The notes beneath the pieces are model-generated. The model saw only the letters and a list, made by a program, of their open reading frames with translations, was not told the origin of the DNA and did not search any database. From Candidatus Rokuibacteriota bacterium (GTDB lineage Bacteria; Methylomirabilota; Methylomirabilia; Rokubacteriales; JACPHL01), in contig JACPHL010000295.1 in the NCBI GenBank assembly GCA_016188625.1, forward strand, positions 1-10,284: DNA of 10,284 bases. Direction: 5' to 3'. Every line of letters begins with the position of its first letter. Position 1 is the stretch's first letter. Of this stretch, positions 6,860-10,284 are shown piece by piece. Both the position numbers and the translations under genes were made by a program.

Positions 6860-8305
6860 TCAGACCTGGGTGCCGCCGACGGTGATCCCGTCGATCCGGA
6901 TGGTGGGGAGGCCCACGCCGACCGGGACCGACTGGCCGTCCTTGCCGCAGGTCCCCACCCCCTCGTCCAGCCTGAGGTCGTGGCCCACGCGGCTCACCCG
7001 GGTCAGGACCTCGGGCCCGGAACCGATCAGGGTCGCGCCCTTGACCGGCGCCGTGATCCGCCCGCCCTCGATCAGGTAGGCCTCGCTCGCCGAGAAGACG
7101 AACTTGCCGCTGGTGATGTCCACCTGCCCGCCGCCGAAGGTGACGGCGTAGAGGCCGTAGGGGACCGAGCGGACGATCTCCTCCGGGTCGTCCCCGCCGG
7201 GGAGCATGAAGGTATTGGTCATCCTCGGCATCGGCGGGTGGGCGAACGACTCGCGGCGGCCGTTTCCGGTCGGGGCCATCCCCATGAGCCGGGCGTTCAG
7301 GCGGTCCTGCATGTAGCCGCGGAGGATCCCCTGCTCGATCAGGACGGTCCGGCCGGTCGGGGTCCCCTCGTCGTCCACGTTGAGGGAGCCCCGGCGGTTC
7401 GGGATCGTCCCGTCGTCCACCACGGTGACCAGCTCGGAGGCGACCTTCTGGCCCAGCCGGCCGGTGAAAGCCGAGACCCCCTTCCGGTTGAAGTCCCCCT
7501 CGAGGCCGTGGCCGATCGCCTCGTGGAGGAGGACCCCCGGCCACCCGGGGCCGAGGACCACGGTCAGCGTCCCTGCGGGGGCCTCGATGGCGCGGAGGTT
7601 CAGGAGCGCCTGACGCGTGGCTTCGCGGGTGTAGTGGGCCCAGCGCTCCTGCTCCAGGAAGAAGTCGAAGGGGACCCGCCCGCCGCCGCCGAAGCCCCCC
7701 AGCTCCCGGCGGCCGTTCTCCTCCACGATGACCCGGATCTGGAGCCGGGTCAGGGGGCGGATGTCGCCGATCTGCCACCCCTCCGAGGTCGCGATCAGGA
7801 TCACCTGCTCCTCCGAGAGGAGGGAGGCGATGACCTGCCGGACCCGGGGGTCCTGGCCGCGGGCCAGCGCGTCGACCCGGTGGAGGAGGTCCACCTTGCC
7901 CTGGAGCGGGGCGTCCACCGGGGGCTCGGCGACGGGGTAGAGGTCGTGGGGCCGGGACTCCGCCCGGACCGCCATGACCCCGGCGCGCCCCGCCTGGTCC
8001 GCGATGACCCGGGCCTGGCGCGCGGCCAGCTCGAGGTTCTCGATCGCCAGGTCGCCGGTGTACGCGTAGCCGGTCCGGACGTCGGCCTGGGTCCTGACCC
8101 CGGCCCCCTGGCTGATGTCCCGCGAGGCCTTCTTGACCACCCCCTCCTCCAGGACCAGCTCCTCGGCGATCTGGTATTCGAGGAAGAGGTCGGCGTAGTC
8201 CACGCGCCCCCCGACGGCGGTCCCGAGGAGGCCTTCGAGCCGGGACGGGGTGAGCCCGTACCGGTCGGAGAAGAAGCGATCCGGATGGGCAAGCGCGGTG
8301 GTCAT
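6860..8305 (-). CDS. tldD: TldD zinc metalloprotease, catalytic subunit
   Basis: The catalytic half of the TldD/TldE peptidase, cytosolic. The 481 residues match E. coli TldD in length and layout. The zinc motif HEAIGHGLEGDF starts at residue 261, with ligands His261 and His266 and catalytic Glu262. The late cysteine, Cys453 in GVGTCGKDGQ, matches in position the cysteine described as a further zinc ligand in E. coli TldD. Other family blocks are DDEGTPTGRT (311-320) and MPRMTNTFMLPG (359-370). The enzyme is known to work on unfolded or short peptides entering an enclosed chamber. ATG 8305 has a strong AAGGAG 6 nt before it and is first in a run with tldE, tatD-family and hydrolase genes. No modified-peptide biosynthesis genes or obvious precursor peptide lie nearby, so a general peptide-turnover role is more likely than antibiotic maturation. 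Confidence 0.96.
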   Translation of the reverse strand: MTTALAHPDRFFSDRYGLTPSRLEGLLGTAVGGRVDYADLFLEYQIAEELVLEEGVVKKASRDISQGAGVRTQADVRTGYAYTGDLAIENLELAARQARVIADQAGRAGVMAVRAESRPHDLYPVAEPPVDAPLQGKVDLLHRVDALARGQDPRVRQVIASLLSEEQVILIATSEGWQIGDIRPLTRLQIRVIVEENGRRELGGFGGGGRVPFDFFLEQERWAHYTREATRQALLNLRAIEAPAGTLTVVLGPGWPGVLLHEAIGHGLEGDFNRKGVSAFTGRLGQKVASELVTVVDDGTIPNRRGSLNVDDEGTPTGRTVLIEQGILRGYMQDRLNARLMGMAPTGNGRRESFAHPPMPRMTNTFMLPGGDDPEEIVRSVPYGLYAVTFGGGQVDITSGKFVFSASEAYLIEGGRITAPVKGATLIGSGPEVLTRVSRVGHDLRLDEGVGTCGKDGQSVPVGVGLPTIRIDGITVGGTQV

Positions 8306-8362
8306 GCGGCGCTCCTTGGGAAACGATGAGTGGTGAAGATGCCCAGATATCTTACCACCTCC

Positions 8363-8391
8363 CCCGCCGGCGGGCCCGGTTTTCTTCCGGG
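8363..8391. repeat. Two adjoining GC palindromes upstream of tldD
   Basis: CCCGCCGGCGGG is a perfect 12-bp palindrome at 8363-8374. It is followed without a gap by CCCGG (8375-8379), a T-rich 7-nt loop and CCGGG (8387-8391). They lie just upstream of the TAAGAT -10-like box for tldD, where a -35 or operator would sit. Chance palindromes are common at this base composition, so a role as operator is only a suggestion. Confidence 0.35.
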
Positions 8392-8587
8392 GGTTCCCCT
8401 CCGGCTGCCCACATTTTGAGCAAATCTAAAAATTACACAATTCCAAATAGATAAATGGCACAGAGAGATGTATTCCTGCGGGTCGTGGGTGTCCTCGACC
8501 GGCGAAAGTCGGGCTCTGGTCGCGCGCCGGCTGAAGCCAAATAGACAAGCCCGCGGGGGGGGACCTCAGGGGGGAGACGGACGATCC

Positions 8588-8625
8588 CTCTCACGTTGAT
8601 TCCCCGGGAACGCGGCAAGTGAGAG
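8588..8625. promoter_or_regulatory. Nested inverted repeats upstream of the dctP promoter
   Basis: CTCTCAC (8588-8594) and GTGAGAG (8619-8625) form 7-bp arms. Inside them TTCCC (8600-8604) and GGGAA (8606-8610) form an 11-bp palindrome centred on one C. The two centres differ by only 1.5 bp. The set ends 6 nt before the TTGACA box, where an activator of a TRAP operon would be expected to bind. The binding protein is not encoded in the window. Confidence 0.4.
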
Positions 8626-8631
8626 ACGGCC

Positions 8632-8661
8632 TTGACAAAGGTCCGACGGTTAGACCAATAT
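8632..8661 (+). promoter_or_regulatory. Probable sigma70 promoter of the TRAP operon
   Basis: TTGACA at 8632-8637 is a perfect -35 consensus. The -10 is weak: CAATAT (8656-8661) at an 18-nt spacer, or ACCAAT (8654-8659) at 16 nt. A good -35 with a poor -10 suits an activator-dependent promoter. Transcription would start near 8668, leaving a leader of roughly 110 nt before dctP. Confidence 0.45.
8640..8656. promoter_or_regulatory. Operator-like 17-bp inverted repeat inside the promoter spacer
   Basis: GGTCCGAC (8640-8647) and GTTAGACC (8649-8656) are inverted repeats matching at six of eight bases (GGTCYRAC) around a central G. They fill the spacer between the -35 and -10 boxes, the place where a repressor blocks polymerase. 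GntR/FadR-type regulators often bind G-T-rich half sites of this size and often control TRAP operons; that link is inference. Confidence 0.35.
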
Positions 8662-8760
8662 GTCGCCCAAGCCCGGAGGCCGGGTGCCAGGTGCCGCGAG
8701 ATCATGTCGCCGGGCGACTCGCTCCTGCGATGGCCGACCGGTCAGACGCCTGCGAAGCCA

Positions 8761-8770
8761 AAGGAGGAGG
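8761..8770 (+). promoter_or_regulatory. Strong ribosome binding site that sets the dctP start
   Basis: AAGGAGGAGG ends 6 nt before ATG 8777. It identifies this ATG as the start over in-frame upstream starts, because the signal peptide begins exactly here. It suggests high translation, as needed for an abundant periplasmic binding protein. Confidence 0.85.
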
Positions 8771-8776
8771 TGGGGC

Positions 8777-9904
8777 ATGAAAAGGGCGGGAACCCTCTCA
8801 CTGCTGGCGGCAGCCCTGTTCGTGGCCGTGTTCCTCGGGAAGGACACCGCGCCCGACGCCGCCGCGCAAGCGCCGATCAAGCTGAAGATCCAGTCCGCGT
8901 TCCCGGCGGTCTCCATCGTGTACGGGAACCTGAAGTACTTCGCCGAGCGCGTGGAGAAGATGTCCGGCGGCCGGATCAAGGTCGAGGCGCTACCGGCCGG
9001 GGCCGTCGTGCCGGCCTTCGAGATCCTGGACGCCGCGCACCGTGGGTTGCTCGAGGGTGGCCACGGGGTCTCCTACTACTGGTTCGGCCGCCACCCGGCG
9101 GCGACCCTCTTCGCGGGCGCGCCCGGCGGGCCGTTCGGGATGTCCCTCCTGGACCTCATGGGGTGGTTCTACGAGGGTGGCGGGCTCGATCTCTACCACG
9201 AGCTCTACCAGAAGCTCCTGAAGCTCGACGTGGTCGTCTTCCCGATCTCGCCCCACGGGCCGCAGCCGCCCGGCTGGTTCAGGCGGCCCGTGAAGAACTG
9301 GGAGGACTTCCGCGGCTTCAAGGCCCGGATCCCCGGCATCGCGGGGGACGTCTACAAAGAGGCGGGCATGAGCGTGGTGCTCCTGCCGGGCGGCGAGATC
9401 ATCCCGGCCGCGGAGCGCGGGCTGATCGACGCGGCGGAGTGGGTCGGTGGCCGCGAGGACCTCCTGCTGGGCCTCCACACCGTCGGCTGGAAGTACCACT
9501 ACCTCCAGGGCCAGCACGAGCCCAACACCCACGGCAACCTCTTCATCAACAAGAAGGTCTGGGAAAGGCTCTCGCCGGACCTCCAGGAGATCATCAAGTC
9601 GGCGACGAAGGACGCCTTCCTGACCTTCTGGTGGCAGTTCAACCAGGAGAACGCCAAGGCCTACCAGGAGATCCTGAAGCTCGGGATCAACACGCAGAGG
9701 ATGCCCGACGACATCAACGAGGTCTTCCTCAAGACCTGGGACAAGGTCGCGGCGCGCTTCGCCGAGAAGGACCCCTTCTTCAAGAAGGTCCTGGACTCCA
9801 TGCGGGAGTACGCGTCCCTGACGGTGCCGCACCGCGAATCCCACTGGCCCACCTGGAGCTTCGCGGCGCAGTACTACTGGAAGGACAAGATCTACGCCAA
9901 GTAA
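8777..9904 (+). CDS. dctP: TRAP transporter substrate-binding protein, TakP/TtmP type
   Basis: The periplasmic receptor of a sodium-driven TRAP transporter. Residues 1-32 form a Sec signal (MKRAG, hydrophobic 7-20, cleavage near AAAQA). The mature protein resembles Rhodobacter TakP, which binds 2-oxo acids, and related mannitol/lactate-type receptors: GYYYWG-like VSYYWFGRHP (98-107), GGGLDLYHELY (124-134), GPQPPGWFRR (151-160), LPGGEIIPAAERGLIDAAEWVG (193-214). Likely ligand residues are Gln153, Arg174 in FKARIPG, and Glu211-Trp212; the Glu-Trp pair matches the sodium/carboxylate site described for TakP, as I recall it. At 375 aa the length is normal, and a C-terminal helix with YYWKDKIYAK suits the dimerising TakP subfamily. 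It is the first gene of a TRAP operon and is followed after 86 nt by dctQ. A 2-oxo or 2-hydroxy monocarboxylate is the best substrate guess. Confidence 0.93.
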   Translation: MKRAGTLSLLAAALFVAVFLGKDTAPDAAAQAPIKLKIQSAFPAVSIVYGNLKYFAERVEKMSGGRIKVEALPAGAVVPAFEILDAAHRGLLEGGHGVSYYWFGRHPAATLFAGAPGGPFGMSLLDLMGWFYEGGGLDLYHELYQKLLKLDVVVFPISPHGPQPPGWFRRPVKNWEDFRGFKARIPGIAGDVYKEAGMSVVLLPGGEIIPAAERGLIDAAEWVGGREDLLLGLHTVGWKYHYLQGQHEPNTHGNLFINKKVWERLSPDLQEIIKSATKDAFLTFWWQFNQENAKAYQEILKLGINTQRMPDDINEVFLKTWDKVAARFAEKDPFFKKVLDSMREYASLTVPHRESHWPTWSFAAQYYWKDKIYAK

Positions 9905-9936
9905 CGGGACCCTCCCTGACGTGACCACCTGAACGG

Positions 9937-9968
9937 CGGGGCCGGCCGTAGCCATGCGGTCGGCCCCG
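9937..9968 (+). terminator. Intergenic hairpin between dctP and dctQ
   Basis: CGGGGCCGGCCG (9937-9948) pairs with CGGTCGGCCCCG (9957-9968), 12 bp including one G-U pair, around an 8-nt loop. There is no T-run, only TCTCGTG. Its place after the binding-protein gene suggests partial termination or protection of dctP mRNA from 3' decay, which would give more receptor than membrane subunits, as is common in such operons. Confidence 0.6.
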
Positions 9969-9990
9969 TCTCGTGTCCAGAGGAGCGAGC

Positions 9991-10284
9991 GTGCCTGCCC
10001 CCCCTGGTAGCGACCGGGCCCCGGACCGCGTGCCCCCGCCTGTGACGATCCTGGTCCGCTGGATCGACATCCTGTCGGAGTGGAGCGGCCGGCTCACCGC
10101 CTGGTTCATCATCCCCCTGATCTTCGTCATCGTCTACGAGATCCTCGCCCGGCACGCCTTCAACGCGCCCACGATCTGGTCCTTCGAGCTGCAGTTCATG
10201 CTCTACGCCAGCATGTTCATGCTCGGGGCCGCCTACACCCTGCTGTACGGCGAGCACATCCGCACCGACATCCTCTACAACCGC
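9991..10284 (+). CDS. dctQ: TRAP transporter small membrane subunit DctQ, N-terminal part
   Basis: The small integral membrane subunit, which links the binding protein to the large DctM permease, is cut by the window end after 98 codons. A Pro-rich 17-residue lead is followed by helix one, LTAWFIIPLIFVIVYEIL (about 37-54), then the family signature ARHAFNAPTIWSFELQ (55-70), helix two FMLYASMFMLGAAYTLL (71-87), and GEHIRTDILYNR, the typical 'G.HvRvDil' motif. The start is GTG 9991 with AGGAG 5 nt before it; an internal GTG at 10042 would still leave the first helix complete. It stands 86 nt after dctP, across the hairpin. DctM should follow just outside the window. Confidence 0.93.
   Translation, partial: MPAPPGSDRAPDRVPPPVTILVRWIDILSEWSGRLTAWFIIPLIFVIVYEILARHAFNAPTIWSFELQFMLYASMFMLGAAYTLLYGEHIRTDILYNR

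Larger units (their letters stand above)
8306..8776. other. Divergent regulatory region between tldD and the TRAP operon
   Basis: These 471 nt separate divergently transcribed tldD and dctP and hold no gene I can support. Near tldD lie its AAGGAG site (8317-8312), a TAAGAT -10-like box (8354-8349) without a clear -35, and two adjoining palindromes. Positions about 8410-8465 are an AT-rich island in otherwise GC-rich DNA. Positions 8475-8557 can fold into an 8-bp closing stem (8475-8482 with 8550-8557) around smaller stems. Toward dctP come nested inverted repeats, a TTGACA box and a 17-bp inverted repeat. A 90-codon minus-strand frame (8705-8433) crosses this area but lacks the neighbours' third-position GC bias and a usable ribosome site. 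Confidence 0.8.

Noticed and set aside
5523-7778. A 751-codon reading of tldE with a long N-terminal extension
   Set aside because: The extra 309 residues overlap tldD out of frame and are low complexity. GTG 6851 with its ribosome site gives the normal family length.
6980-8329. A 449-codon plus-strand open frame opposite tldD, and a similar 517-codon one opposite tldE (5526-7079)
   Set aside because: Both are antisense to well-supported TldD and TldE with intact motifs. No domain is visible in them.
8471-8562. Known riboswitch (ZTP, c-di-GMP, glycine or SAH type)
   Set aside because: Some local strings look similar, but the conserved cores of these families are not present, and the segment lies before the probable transcription start of dctP.
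8433-8705. A 90-codon minus-strand frame just upstream of tldD, ending in a hydrophobic tail, considered as a peptide precursor for TldD/TldE
   Set aside because: Third codon positions lack the strong GC bias of neighbours, GGAG is 16 nt from its ATG, and it runs across the TTGACA promoter and the palindromes. It has no recognisable leader or core.
1-10284. CRISPR array, insertion sequence, phage genes, tRNA or toxin-antitoxin pair
   Set aside because: No regularly spaced repeats, transposase motifs, integrase, tRNA-like cloverleaf or small paired genes were seen. TldD/TldE are linked to antitoxin turnover in E. coli, but no toxin or antitoxin lies here.

Overview
The window is about 70% G+C, and its genes use G or C at most third codon positions, with several GTG starts. 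It looks like a chromosomal segment of a high-GC, probably uncultured environmental bacterium. The set of genes (TakP-type TRAP transporter, TldD/TldE pair, UppP, small TPR and DnaJ-like proteins) would fit Candidatus Rokubacteria/Methylomirabilota or a deltaproteobacterium-like lineage. That placement is inference only, since there is no rRNA or marker gene to settle it. I see no mobile element, CRISPR array, tRNA or rRNA.

Layout. Positions 1-1017 (+) hold the end of a short-chain dehydrogenase and a complete undecaprenyl-diphosphatase (UppP). Positions 1033-8305 are a long minus-strand run. In transcription order it is tldD, tldE/pmbA, tatD-family hydrolase and alpha/beta hydrolase, a tightly spaced set with 8-nt gaps and one ATGA overlap. 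After a 138-nt gap with a possible promoter and a hairpin comes a PepT-like M20 peptidase, then a DnaJ-like protein 3 nt later. After 152 nt with two GC-rich hairpins come a small TPR protein and a small secreted helical protein. Positions 8306-8776 form a divergent 471-nt regulatory region with an AT-rich island, palindromes and a sigma70-like promoter. From 8777 (+) a TRAP transporter operon begins: the periplasmic binding protein (TakP/TtmP type), a hairpin in the gap, and the start of the small DctQ membrane subunit, cut by the window end.

How the genes may work together. The minus-strand set is rich in peptide and protein handling: the TldD/TldE metallopeptidase pair, an M20 tripeptidase-like enzyme, a J-domain cochaperone and an alpha/beta hydrolase. 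Shared transcription and translational coupling are plausible from spacing, but nothing in the sequence names a common substrate. The TRAP system probably imports a small organic (2-oxo or hydroxy) acid with sodium. I found no convincing undescribed system. The observations most worth a check are the nested operator-like palindromes before the TRAP operon, the dctP-dctQ hairpin, and the small secreted protein whose only two mature cysteines sit at its two ends.
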